DNA of 64,000 bases from Boesenbergia rotunda (Eukaryota > Streptophyta > Magnoliopsida > Zingiberales > Zingiberaceae): assembly GCA_024364735.1 (NCBI GenBank), contig JAGFNQ010005219.1, positions 204,118 to 268,117 on the forward strand, in the 5' to 3' direction. Under the pieces are notes generated by a model, which saw only the letters and a list, made by a program, of their open reading frames with translations, was not told the DNA's origin and did no database searches. The translations under genes were made by a program, and so were the position numbers. Positions 44,718 through 54,398 of the stretch are shown piece after piece. Position 1 is the stretch's first letter; each line of letters begins with the position of its first letter.

Positions 44718-45785
44718 GTCGACAAGCGGAGAGGGCTCTCGCTCAGATGACTCGATCGAACAGAGATGACCCCGGTCAGATGAACGAGTTGCGGTGGTGT
44801 GTGAGTCGGGCTCGGGATCAAAGGCTACCGGAACAGATTTGAGTCGGAGTTGGACCCGAAATGGGAGCACAAGAAGTAGAAGATGAAGGGAAAATGTTTC
44901 AATAGCAGAACCCCTCTATGAAGCACCAAGGGGGCTTTATATTGGGGGAAGCCTCTGTACGTCTTGTCGGGGCTGTCTTGTCTCATTAAAAGCTAATCTT
45001 CTGACATGATCCCTTGACAGTCTTAGTCTCCCCGTGAGTCTGTCACAGCAGCCTAAAGGTCTGTCCGGGTTGTCACTTCCATCCTCATTAATTTCTGATG
45101 CTCTGCCAAGATATGATTATGACATGTATCTTTTCCTCATAATGAGAAGATTTGGAAGGTCTCATTGTTTCCGAGTCTGATAATAATTACTCAATTTGAG
45201 CAGTGTGGCCACTCGGTCACTCGGGCTTGATCGATTAGGTAGCTGTGAGTTCGTCAGGGTCTGGCCGACCAAGTGAAGGCGGTCACCCAGATGAGCTGGG
45301 TCTCTCTACTATCAACGGCTCTTGGGTGGGCAAATCGTCTGTGAGCCGTCAGTCTGACCGACAGGCTGGGTATGCCCGACCGGATAACCGGCGACAAGCC
45401 ATGAGCCACTTCTTAAAGCGGGGTGAGTGTCTTCATTGACAGAGCAATTAAGTCCTCTGGTCGGGCGTGCCCGACCGGGACCGTCCGCCCGGAGCTTAAC
45501 TACACATTCAATACCCTCTTTTTCAAGAGAGTCAGACACGTACTTTTCCGCCCGCCCGACTAAATCCTCTCGGCTAACTACCGCCGACCGAGGACATCCG
45601 ACCGGCAACCGCCGACCGAACTAAATCCGCGCAACCTTGAACTTTGGATCCATTAGGTTAGGTTGACACCTAGCGCGCCCAAATATCTTTGCCTGACCGA
45701 GCCCCCTTTAGACTGGGCTTTTTATCGATCCGGGTTAACTCCCGACCGGGCCGGCTTAACCTCCGACCGGACCAATGTTGTTGCC
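44718..45785 (-). repeat. Probable gypsy LTR remnant
   Basis: On the minus strand: a CCGACCGG-rich upstream half, a TATA-like AATATAAAGCCC at about 44940, a 200-bp leader-like segment, and a CTTGTCGACA terminus at 44718. The CCGACC/CGGTCGG repeats resemble plant gypsy LTRs. The outer end is uncertain and no partner LTR is present. Confidence 0.4.
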
Positions 45786-46240
45786 GAAATTGATAGTATA
45801 CAATTGCAGAAAACAGTAATTGTATTAAACCATAAATTGAACATTAATCCAAAGACATCATCATAGTCTCGATTTTGAATCGGAAACAGAAGACGCAGCA
45901 AATGAGGTCTTCCACTAGAGTTATATGACAGTCATTTCTTGAGTACCTCTCGGATGGACTGAGTAGAGATTCCAGATGGCTTAACCCAGTAGGAACGACG
46001 CCCTTTAAACCTTAGATCCAAAACTCATTAATAGCCCATCAATATTAACAGTAATGAATTAATGGATTCCACACATACAACAAAAATTCAATAGGACACA
46101 ATCCACATTCAATCTCACGTTGAGAGCTGATTATTAATCCCATAATTAAAATATTAAGTAGATCATTTTATGGGGGTTGCCACCAACACATCCATGTATT
46201 ATTAATTAACAGGTAAACCCGCCAAAATTGAAATATTAAA
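45786..46240. other. Unassigned stretch
   Basis: AT-rich; no ORF or repeat termini recognised. Confidence 0.45.
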
Positions 46241-46628
46241 TCTAACATATAATGTTGCAAAAGTGATTCGCTTACTCTCAGCATCCCACGAATCTCTCTT
46301 AGGGTAATACAGAGAAAATAAATTATAGGAGTTACTAGTCAAAATGTAGTGGCTAGCACGTGGGGAGGACGGGCATTGACTTTGTTAGGTTTTGACTTCC
46401 AAACTTTAAAATGACAATACCACACACATTAGACATCAGTCCATCTCGTGAGGACAAATTCAACTTATAAGGAAGGTAAATCACAGAGGCTACTAGCCGA
46501 GACAGTGAATAACGCATAAGGGAGGACAGACACTTGGCTTCGACAAGATTTGACCCACAGACCTCATGGTGACAATACCTCATGTGCTACTATCAATCCA
46601 TCCCGTGAGATTAAATCCAATGTATAAT

Positions 46629-46866
46629 GATTAACGAGGTTGGGCAACGTCGAATCTCGGGTGATCGACCCAGCCGCATGGAAGTTTCCCACCAGTCGTT
46701 AAGGTAAATTAGGAAGTGCTCGCGGCGGGCGGTCCAGAAGCCCAACGTTTCAAGATTCGTGCTTCATTTGGAAAAAAATTCCTACAAAATACGTCGTAGC
46801 TAGGATCGAACCGCGGATGCTTGAAATGACAACTAGTTTCCTTTCCACTACACTATAGCCCCGAGG
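46629..46866 (-). repeat. SINE copy, kind 1
   Basis: The minus strand carries box B GGTTCGATC (46804-46812), an AGTGTAGTGGAAAGG box-A-like segment, and the conserved CTACGACGTATTTTGTAGGA and GACCGCCCGCCGCGAGC body motifs. Confidence 0.75.
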
Positions 46867-46884
46867 GAAAATCCAATGTATAAT

Positions 46885-47127
46885 GATTAATGAGGTCGGG
46901 TAACATCGAACTTCGAGCGATCGACCCGACCCCACGGAAGTTTTCCATCGGCCGCTAGGGTAAATTGGGAAGCGCTCACGGCGGGCGGTCCTGAAGCCCA
47001 ACGTCCCAAGGTTCGCGCCCTATTTGGAAGAAAAATTCCTACAAAATATACCGTAGCTGGGAATCAAATTGTGAATGTCTGGGATGATAACTAGTCAACC
47101 TTCCGCTGCACTATTGCTCCGGGAGCA
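46885..47127 (-). repeat. SINE copy, kind 1 (decayed box B)
   Basis: About 85% similar by eye to the neighbouring copy. Box B has changed to TTTGATTCCC-like sequence, so its polymerase III promoter is probably dead. Confidence 0.72.
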
Positions 47128-47409
47128 ATCCAACATATAATGGTGGCAAAAAGAAACAATCCAATCCAATGTATAATGGTGGCACAAGACGGTTTGCTCA
47201 CTCCCAGTGCCCTCGTCAACCCGTCTCAGGGCCAACACGGAGGTGGTAAATCACGGGGGCTACTAGCCCGGATATTGTGGCTAGTGCATTGGGGGGCATA
47301 CTGATTTTATTAGGTTTGACTCCTGGATTTTATGATGATAATATTTAAATATTAATCATCAGTCCATCATGTGAGGATCAATCCAACATATAATTAATGG
47401 CTCCTCCTG

Positions 47410-48857
47410 GAAATGGCGCATTAATAGTTTTTTTTCCTCACATGAGCCAAAATTTTCAAAAAATATTAATATCCTTGATGACTTAAAAGTTTGCCATCGA
47501 GAAGAATATTGAATCTTTTAACTTAAACTCCTTTTCAGACTACGCAGCGTATCAAATCTAGAAATCTTTAGTTGCTTTGGAAAAAACTTAACCTTATGCT
47601 GTTGAAAGATGAAGGTGGGTTGGACTTCCAAAATCCTTATTAATTGTTGGAATCAAGCTTTACTCGCAAAGACTTTATAGGGCATACATACAATGAAGAT
47701 GGTTCATCTATTATTTGATTCATCATTTTTTTATGGGGGTATACATGCAAAGAAGGATTCCCTTTGTATACAATGGATAAGTAGCATTATGTGAAAATGC
47801 ATACTATTTGGGAATGGGATACAAGGAAAGTGGAATCCCCTCTCCTCAAGCAGATTGTTGATATTAGTAACAAACATATAGCTAATTGTTGGAACCAAAC
47901 AATCCTCCATTAAATTATTTGCTAATTGGTGACAAGGAGATGAATTTGATATGGCAAAGGAAAATGAATTCTTAAGGCCAAATGGTACCAAAGAACGCAT
48001 TCATATTATGGTTGGTCGTAAAAGAGCCATAAACCGGAATGGCTTGCGGATATGGATGGAAAGCGTGATATTTGTGGAAAGGAGCCAGAAACTTGGGATC
48101 ATCTATTCTTCAATTGTGAATTCAACAACCACATATACATACACAAAAAGATTAGATAAGCTTCCAGGACAATGGTGCAGCTGTAAGACGCCTGTACAAT
48201 TTTTCAAACATATTCCTAAGAATTGTGTCTTAGTCTTGATGAATTAACAAATAATTTTTTTTTAATGGGCGGTTGACTAAAGAATGCTAGGCTGATAGGT
48301 CATTTACTATGAGTGCTTTTTGATTTTCCATGGTAGTCGATGGGAAACTCTATAGAACAAGTCGAGCACCCATGGTTAATGATGCAAGCTAGATACTTGA
48401 TACCAACTAAAAATAAATAAATAAAAATAAAAATAATAAAATATAAAAATAATAAAAAAACAAAAAGATTAGATAAGGATTAGAAAGAAGCATGATCTAT
48501 GTGGAAGAGTGCTCTCAAATGGCTGAAAAAGGAAGCAAGAGGTATTTTTGTGTCAAAATAAAGCTAATTAATTTGGCACATCCGGAATAGAGACATCATT
48601 GAAGCTGCCCACCCATCAAAGCAAAACACCATACACATGATACAAAGACAGGTGCACAAGATTTTGTTTTTTGTTATACCTCGTGTCCCAACTGTATTTG
48701 TGCGAAGATTATTGAGTGGATCTTATTCTTCCCATGTTGTGATAGAGTTGTTACTGATTGAACCAGAGATAAATATATAAAATTGACTCTGTTGGACAAT
48801 CTTGTAATAGAAGATATTATGGGAATCACTGAATTGAAATAAAGATTCAATTTCAAT
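47410..48857 (+). pseudogene. L1-type LINE 3' remnant (reverse transcriptase zinc-binding region)
   Basis: Frames with many stops give MLLKDEGGLDFQNPY (47600), SPLLKQIVDISNKHIANCWN (47840), AKENEFLRPNGTKERIHIMV (47953), a CGKEPETW-like segment (48085) and, after the retroposon, WKSALKWLKKEARGIFVSK, WHIRNRDIIEAAHPS and QRQVHKI. The order and motifs are those of the zf-RVT C-terminus of plant L1 polyproteins, near the LINE 3' end. The RT domain itself is absent. It is interrupted at 48161-48459. Confidence 0.65.
48161..48459 (+). mobile_element. Retroposon insertion with 18-bp TSD and A-rich tail
   Basis: Flanked by identical 18-bp copies of ACAAAAAGATTAGATAAG (48143-48160 and 48460-48477). 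The 299-bp insert ends in about 50 bp of AAAAT/AAATA repeats. Long TSD plus A-rich tail means LINE-machinery retroposition. TGGTGCAGCTGTAAGACG near its start resembles a box A, but no clear box B was found, so SINE identity is tentative. Confidence 0.8.
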
Positions 48858-49052
48858 TTATCTGAGTGAGTTGGATAATCTTAAGTTGTCAAATAGGGAA
48901 GAAAGGGCTGCTTGGGTGGTTGGAAAACTTGGCTGCATTATTTGGTCGACTGTTGGCCGCTGACTATTGACTGCCAAATCTGAGTACTGAGTGGAAGTCG
49001 CCAGCTGCCAAATCCAATTGCCAAGTAAAAGTTGTCGATTGTCGCCAATTGT

Positions 49053-49185
49053 TGATGCACGTAGGTTATGCATGTTTTTATATACTTATTGACACTCATT
49101 CACTTGGTTTTCATGGTTGTAATTTAAGTCATCATGCTCTATTTTATCATTTTATCAGTATGTGCACTCTCTTTTATTTGGAGAT
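49053..49185 (+). repeat. Athila-like gypsy LTR, first piece
   Basis: Starts TGATGCACGTAGGTTATGCA and reads through CTCTTTTATTTGGAGAT into the solo LTR insertion; it continues at 59987. TGATGCA starts, the AATTGACAGGACGTGAAATG block across the junction and CATGGCC repeats are typical of Athila LTRs. Confidence 0.55.
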
Positions 49186-49411
49186 TGTTAAGGTAATCGG
49201 CCCTTGAATGATTGGAAGATTATGGTTTTGATGTGTGGACGAATAAGTTTAAAGTTAGAGTGTTGTGTTGTATTTGATATGTGTGATTGAGTTTGCAGGA
49301 CTTGGAGAATCACACTTGGTGGACCTATCCGAGGGACGAGAGCCGAGGGAGGAGAGCTCCAAGGGCAAGCCGGGAAGTGGACTTCAAAGGGCACACGTGA
49401 AGGGTGGCATG
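49186..49411 (+). repeat. Solo Sirevirus LTR (Sire-2 family), first piece
   Basis: Starts TGTTAAGGTAATCGGCCC; TSD gagat at 49181-49185. It is interrupted by Sire-3 after GAAGGGTGGCATG, a motif also found in the LTR at 25819-26839. Confidence 0.85.
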
Positions 49412-49522
49412 TGTTGGTGCAGAAGGCACCCAAGTCAAACCTGTGTTTTGATAATGGCAACAGAGGTCAAAAGTTAAGTCTTACTTGTTTTCTAACAAGT
49501 TACTCTAGTGTGCAGGAAAAGT

Positions 49523-49828
49523 CCTAGCGAAGGACTGCTAGGCACTGGCGAAGGAATGCCAGGGTAAAAAGCCCTAACGATGGACTGCTAGGCACTGGCG
49601 AAGGAATGCCAGAGTCAAAAGCCCTAGCAAAGGACTGCTAGGCGCCAGGCGAAGGACAGCCTGGGAATGAAGCCCTAGCGAAGGAATGCTAGGCACCGGG
49701 CGAAGGGCAGCTCGGCCTCCAAGACCTGACAAAGGACCGTCAGGCAAAAGTCCAACCAAAGGAACGGTTGGCATCAGGTAAATTCTCCCGAGAGGAGTAG
49801 GTGAGGACGCGTTCCCCGTCGAGGGAAC
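49523..49828. repeat. Mini stem-loop array in the Sire-3 5' LTR
   Basis: Ten successive units have a stem, a loop close to GAAGGACT, and the complementary stem, plus two stem-loops with other loops. Stems include CCTAGC/GCTAGG, CTGGC/GCCAG, CCAGGC/GCCTGG, CCGGGC/GCTCGG (one G-T pair), CCTGAC/GTCAGG and CCAACC/GGTTGG. The last, GTTCCC/GGGAAC (49811-49828), has loop CCGTCGA-like sequence. The same array is in the 3' LTR at 58037-58342. Confidence 0.9.
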
Positions 49829-50092
49829 AGTAGGCGTCGGTTCGACCTAGGGCTTCATTTTGGAGACCAAAGTCAGAACCAAGACAGCTAAGGCTGTATA
49901 ATCTAATACTTTAATGTTTTGTTGTGTTTTGGACTAACCCTGGATGCAGGACCGAAGGAACGTGTGTCTGCAGCTCAGAAAGCCTCAAAGGAATGAGACA
50001 ACAGCTGACCAGGGTGCCCGGAGTGTCCCGGGCATCCCCAAGGTGAACACAAAACACACAAATCAAGAAAGGCTTCGAAATGCTGATGGGCG

Positions 50093-50352
50093 GGGCGCCC
50101 CCGTGCTCCCGGGCGCCCCCGCTACTCCCGGGCGCCCCCGTGCTCTCGGGCGCCCCCATGCGCATACATCGAAGCTCAAGCCAAGCGTAGCCAAAGGATA
50201 GAGTTTGACCCGGTCAACCCGGGCGCCCCGAGCGCTCCGGGCGCCCCGGTCAAAGCGGATCCCGAAGATAAAGAGATCAGACGGTGATCGAGGCATTGGC
50301 GGATCATGTGACACGTGGGGTGGGGGGCGCCCCCGACATCCCGGGCGCCCCC
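50093..50352. repeat. GGGCGCCC palindrome cluster in the Sire-3 5' LTR
   Basis: Repeated GGGCGCCCC(C) cores: four in 50093-50160, a pair at about 50217-50250 (CCGGGCGCC...CCGGGCGCC) and a pair at about 50324-50352 around CGACATCCC. The 3' LTR has two fewer units in the first group, which explains its 41-bp shorter length. Confidence 0.85.
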
Positions 50353-50770
50353 AGGGCTATTTAAAGGCCCCTCGACCCCTTGGCTGAAAGCATCAATTCA
50401 CTCGACGTTTCTACGCTCTTCTGCTCTCGCGCTGCGCCCCGGAATCCTTCCAACTCGAGCCGACGACGTCCCGCTGCTCCGAAAAAGTCGACCTACCCCG
50501 GACGTCGGTAAAAGAGCTATTTAAAAGTTTACTGTACTTAATTCTGTAATCCTTTGTAAACTGTTTTGCGCCCAATATAGAATTGCTCAAAGTAAACGGT
50601 CAACGACCGTGGGCCTTGGAGTAGGAGTCGACACAGGCTCCGAACCAAGTAAAATCGACTGCGTCTCATTGCTGTGATATTTTTTATTTCCGCTGTGCAC
50701 TTGCTCTTAATTTTCCGAAAAACGAATACCGATATTCACCCCCCTCTATCGGTTCTATCGATCCAACAAG

Positions 50771-50782
50771 TGGTATCAGAGC
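50771..50782 (+). other. Primer-binding site of Sire-3
   Basis: TGGTATCAGAGC two bases after the 5' LTR, matching initiator tRNA-Met. Confidence 0.93.
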
Positions 50783-50954
50783 GGGGAAGTTCAAACTTGG
50801 TGCAACCACCAGTTTGAAATTTTTTTTTCAAATTTTTTTTTCATTTTCGAATTTTTTTTCCAAATTTTTTTTAATATTTTATTATCCTTATCCCGCACTA
50901 CTAATCCAAGACCAAGTCTTGGGAGATTTTTCTTAGTTTTCTTTTACAGACCAA

Positions 50955-52364
50955 ATGGCCATGCAAGAGGGATTTAGCACCGCCAGACCTCCACTTTTCA
51001 GTGGAGAAGACTTTTCCTACTGGAAAAGTCGCATGGAGGTCCACCTGAAAACTCAGGTGGACATGTGGATCATTATCCAGTCCGGTCTGGAGATCCCCAG
51101 AAACGCCGAAGGACTTCCTCAAAGCTACTCAGAATGGGACAACGCCCTAAAGCGCAAGATAGAAGCCGACGCAAAAGCAACTCAGACTCTCCAATGCGGA
51201 TTGACGAAAGAGGAGCTGAATCGGGTGGGCCCCTTCAACACTGCAAAGGAGCTATGGGCAAAATTGATCGAGCTGCACGAAGGAACATCAGATACTCGGA
51301 TCAGTAAGAGGGATCTGCTACTGAACAAATTGTACACCATCAAGATGGCCGACAACGAAACAGCAGCCCAGCTCCACGCACGGATCCAAGAGTTGATGAA
51401 CGGTCTTCACATTATAGGTCACAAGGTTGAAAACCGTGACTTAATAAGGTATGCCTTAAACGCTTTCCCTAGAAACACCTTGTGGGCATCTATGGTAGAT
51501 GCATACAAGGTCTCAAGGGATCTTTCAAAAATAAAATTAGACGAATTGTTTTCCGAACTAGAACTGCACGAACAAACTAAAACCAATATGGTCGAGAAAG
51601 GTATTGCTTTCGTTGCAGGTAAAACTGGAAGGACAACAAAGAAGAAGCCTGAACCTGAACCCGAGTCTAACTCAGACTCAGACTCAGAAGACGAAGAAGG
51701 AGATCAAACTAAGCTGGTCCGACTAGCCCGAAGCTACTACAAGGAGCTGAAGAACCGAACCAACAAACGGAAAATCAGTCGAAGAAAGGACGAACCAGCT
51801 GAACCCGCGAATGATAAAAACAAGCCCAACGTAACCTGCTACGAGTGCAAGAAAAAGGGCCACTACAAGACAGAATGTCCAAACTTAAAGGAAATAAAAA
51901 AGACAAGAATAAAGAAAGCGCTCCAAGCAACCTGGGACGAATCTTCCTCAGAAGAAGAAGAAGAAGCACCCCAATCAAACCTACTAGCTCTGACCGCCTC
52001 AGATAAAGTCGAGACTGAATCAGAATCAGAACAGGACGACGGCGAGCTGACCTTTACAGAAGACGGCGAAATTAAGGTAATTGGTTTCAATAGATGTCAA
52101 TTAAGCGTATTAATTTCATTTCTTTCTCGAGATTTGGCAAAAGCCAAACTCCGAGTCGAATCCCTCCGACAGGAAGTAAAACTCCTGAAAGAGGGAGCTG
52201 ACTCTAAACCCTTAACCGAGAAGGTTCAGGAAGGAACTCCTACTCAAGTTGAAAAACTTGAAAAGGAGAACTCCTCCCTGAAAACTCAGGTTAAGGATCT
52301 TAGATCAGCTTTAGATCGATTTACATCTGGTTCCAAGGGTCTTGACATGATCCTTGGAAAATAG
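50955..52364 (+). CDS. gag: Sire-3 Gag (shortened by a stop)
   Basis: 469 codons from MAMQEGFSTARPPLFSGEDF. N-terminal copia gag region about 8-40 (YWKSRMEVHL), UBN2 domain about 65-205 (TLQCGLTKEELNRVGPF, LWASMVDAYKVSRDLSKIKL), GIAFVAGKTG, an acidic Ser/Asp run about 235-255, one zinc knuckle CYECKKKGHYKTEC at about 295-308, a second acidic region and a coiled coil about 395-450. It forms the cytoplasmic particle and packages RNA. A TAG at 52362-52364, just after SKGLDMILGK, ends it early: the same frame continues open to about 52600 with GLGYRTKSR, which matches the tail present in Sire-1 and Sire-2. The start has an upstream leader of 170 bp after the primer site. Confidence 0.92.
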   Translation: MAMQEGFSTARPPLFSGEDFSYWKSRMEVHLKTQVDMWIIIQSGLEIPRNAEGLPQSYSEWDNALKRKIEADAKATQTLQCGLTKEELNRVGPFNTAKELWAKLIELHEGTSDTRISKRDLLLNKLYTIKMADNETAAQLHARIQELMNGLHIIGHKVENRDLIRYALNAFPRNTLWASMVDAYKVSRDLSKIKLDELFSELELHEQTKTNMVEKGIAFVAGKTGRTTKKKPEPEPESNSDSDSEDEEGDQTKLVRLARSYYKELKNRTNKRKISRRKDEPAEPANDKNKPNVTCYECKKKGHYKTECPNLKEIKKTRIKKALQATWDESSSEEEEEAPQSNLLALTASDKVETESESEQDDGELTFTEDGEIKVIGFNRCQLSVLISFLSRDLAKAKLRVESLRQEVKLLKEGADSKPLTEKVQEGTPTQVEKLEKENSSLKTQVKDLRSALDRFTSGSKGLDMILGK

Positions 52365-53310
52365 AAATCAGTTCTAAATCGATTCGGACTTGGCTATAGA
52401 ACCAAATCCCGGCAAAGATCTTACTTTGCTGTACTGAATCAGTCCAGAGGTAAAATTCAGGCATTGGTACCTAAACTATACCTGAACAAACCAACTGGAT
52501 CAAATCAGTATTGGACCCCCAAGGACAAGATTCACATCTTACCTAACCATCACCGTGGCTTTAGTCCAGGGGGAGCCAAACTGATAATAATATTCATTAT
52601 TAGATAAAAATTTAATTTGCGATTGCAATTGCTTGATTGATTGTTTATTTAAAATTCCTGCAATTTACCATGCTTAGATTTAGGAATGGTTAGCTTAAGG
52701 ACTGAACAAACTTAATTGAAACTTGACAACATAGTATTGGGTGGAGGTGAGATGATAGTACGTTAGGGAAGTCAATTTGGCGGAACTAGCCGAAGCTACT
52801 GATCCAAGACCCAAACTAGTTAGACCAGAAATTTTTCAAAGAATAATTTTGAAAATGAAATTTTATTAAAAGGCTTTGTTAAGGAAAGGGTGGATGATCC
52901 CATAAGGCTACGGCCAAAGAAGGCCCTGTGCCTCGCCAAGACCTGGAAGCCAATTTTTGAAATTCAAATTCAAATTATTTTTTGTCAAATACGAATCTAA
53001 CACAAAATTTCAGTTAAGTGTAGATTTTAACATCTTTTCAAAAATTTCAAAATTAATTAAGTTTTCAAAATTTAATTGTTTTCAAAATTAATTAAGTTTT
53101 CAAAATTTAATTATTTTTAAAATTAATTAAGTTTTCAAAATAAACCATGCTTTTCAAAATAATCTCAACTATCAAAACCTGTCTCACGAAACCTATAAGG
53201 CTAACGTGATTGAAAACCCTAGATTTGGGTGACACAGACTAGGCAGTGAAACTCAATTTAAGCTATTCCTGACTCAAATTGGATCCAAATCAAGAAAACT
53301 CTTTATGTGT
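52365..53310 (+). pseudogene. Gag tail and gag-pol junction of Sire-3
   Basis: 52365-52600 continues the gag frame beyond the stop. The remainder (52600-53310) is AT-rich with TTTTCAAAATTAATTAAG repeats (53035-53150) and no coding signal. A TAG at 53310-53312 lies in frame with pol. Confidence 0.6.
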
Positions 53311-53312
53311 AG

Positions 53313-54398
53313 GAACATAAAGATTTGGACCAATGGATGTTGGATAGCGGTTGCTCCAGACACATGACTGGAGATAAATTAAAGTTCACCAAGCTCAAGT
53401 TCAAAAACCTAGGCTCAGTGGCATTTGGCAATAATGCTACACTCAAGGTAATTGGGTCAGGTAATATTGAACTTAAATCCGATTTCATTATTAAGAAAGT
53501 TCTATTGGTTGAAAACTTTAACTTTAACTTACTTAGCATAAGTCAGTTATGTGATTCTGGTTATATAGTTACTTTCAACAATTCTAACTGCCTGATTAGA
53601 AATGTACAACACTCAGAAATCATGCTTAAGGGCACTAGGAAAAACAATGTATACACTATAAACCTTCCCCTTGTAACCAAATGTATGTTAACACAATTAG
53701 AACAATCAAACCTCTGGCATAGGAGATTAGGTCATACCAATCTAAGAACTATCTCAAAAATTACCCAACTTGGCTTAATCAAAGGTATCCCCAAGATTAA
53801 AAATAATGAAAACCTAATATGTGAATCATGTAATCAAGGTAAACAAACCAAATCCAATCACAAACTAACCCAATCTGATTTAACTCAAACTACACTTGAG
53901 CTCCTACACCTTGACCTATTTGATTCACATGGAGCCAAGTCACTAAGCGGGAACCGATACTGCTTAGTAATAGTTGATGATTACTCTAGGTTTACCTGGG
54001 TTAGGTTTCTAAAAACCAAAGATGAAACCCTAAGCCTATTTAATGAATTCAGTAAACTAATTGAAAATCAAAACGACACTAAAATTAAAAGACTTAGGAG
54101 TGATCACGGGGGAGAGTTTGAAAATCAACGATTCGAGGAATTCTGTAAGGTAAATGGGTACTTACATGAATTTTCATGTCCTAAAACCCCCCAACAAAAT
54201 GGGATAGTCGAGCGAAAGAATAGAACATTACAAGAAGCCGCTAGGGCTATGCTCAACGAATTTAATCTAGCAAACCAATTTTGGGCAGAAGCGATTAGTA
54301 CGGCTTGTTATATCCAAAATAGGGTTTTAATTAACAAGCGACACAACAAACCCCCTATGAACTATACTACCATAGACTCCCAAACCTACACTACCTAA
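53313..54398 (+). pseudogene. pol: Sire-3 pol part 1: protease and integrase
   Basis: Protease DQWMLDSGCSRHMTGD with the DSG active site near 53336; gag-pre-integrase LWHRRLGHTNLRTIS and the HHCC finger (CESCNQGK) around 53715-53840; integrase core with LLHLDLFDSHGAKS, IVDDYSRFTW, RSDHGGEFEN and TPQQNGIVERKNRTL, so the D,D,E triad can be placed. A lost base near 54355 shifts the frame; the correct reading (LHYLRVFGCKVHIL) continues in another frame. No ATG start; as in copia generally, pol would come from a gag-pol fusion. Confidence 0.9.

Larger units (their letters stand above)
46241..47400 (-). repeat. Array of tRNA-derived SINE insertions separated by one target sequence
   Basis: Copies or variants of ATCCAATGTATAATG occur at 46241-46254, 46455-46472 (weak), 46614-46629, 46870-46884, 47128-47143, 47164-47179 and 47381-47395. 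Between them lie SINE-like units of two kinds. Kind 1 (46629-46866 and 46885-47127) matches the SINE at 30191-30407. Kind 2 (about 46255-46453, 46473-46612, 47180-47380) shares GGCTACTAGCC, TTGAC and CAGTCCATC..GTGAGGA blocks. All read on the minus strand. Confidence 0.7.
49412..50768 (+). repeat. 5' LTR of Sire-3 (1357 bp)
   Basis: TGTTGGTGCAGAAGGC...CGATCCAACA. Order: mini stem-loop array (49523-49828), GGGCGCCC palindrome cluster (50093-50352), TATA-like GCTATTTAAAGG (50352-50363), a leader with GACCGTGGGCCTTGGAGTAGG, and TATTCACCCCCCTCTATCGG. Confidence 0.95.

Noticed and set aside
47731..48247. Opposed ORFs as small genes
   Set aside because: The plus-strand frames match the C-terminal zinc-binding region of L1 LINE polyproteins with many stops; the minus ORF is a shadow.
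49944..50524. Overlapping Gly/Arg/Pro-rich ORFs in the Sire-3 LTR
   Set aside because: They arise from the GC-rich GGGCGCCC cluster and appear in several frames on both strands; the region is LTR.
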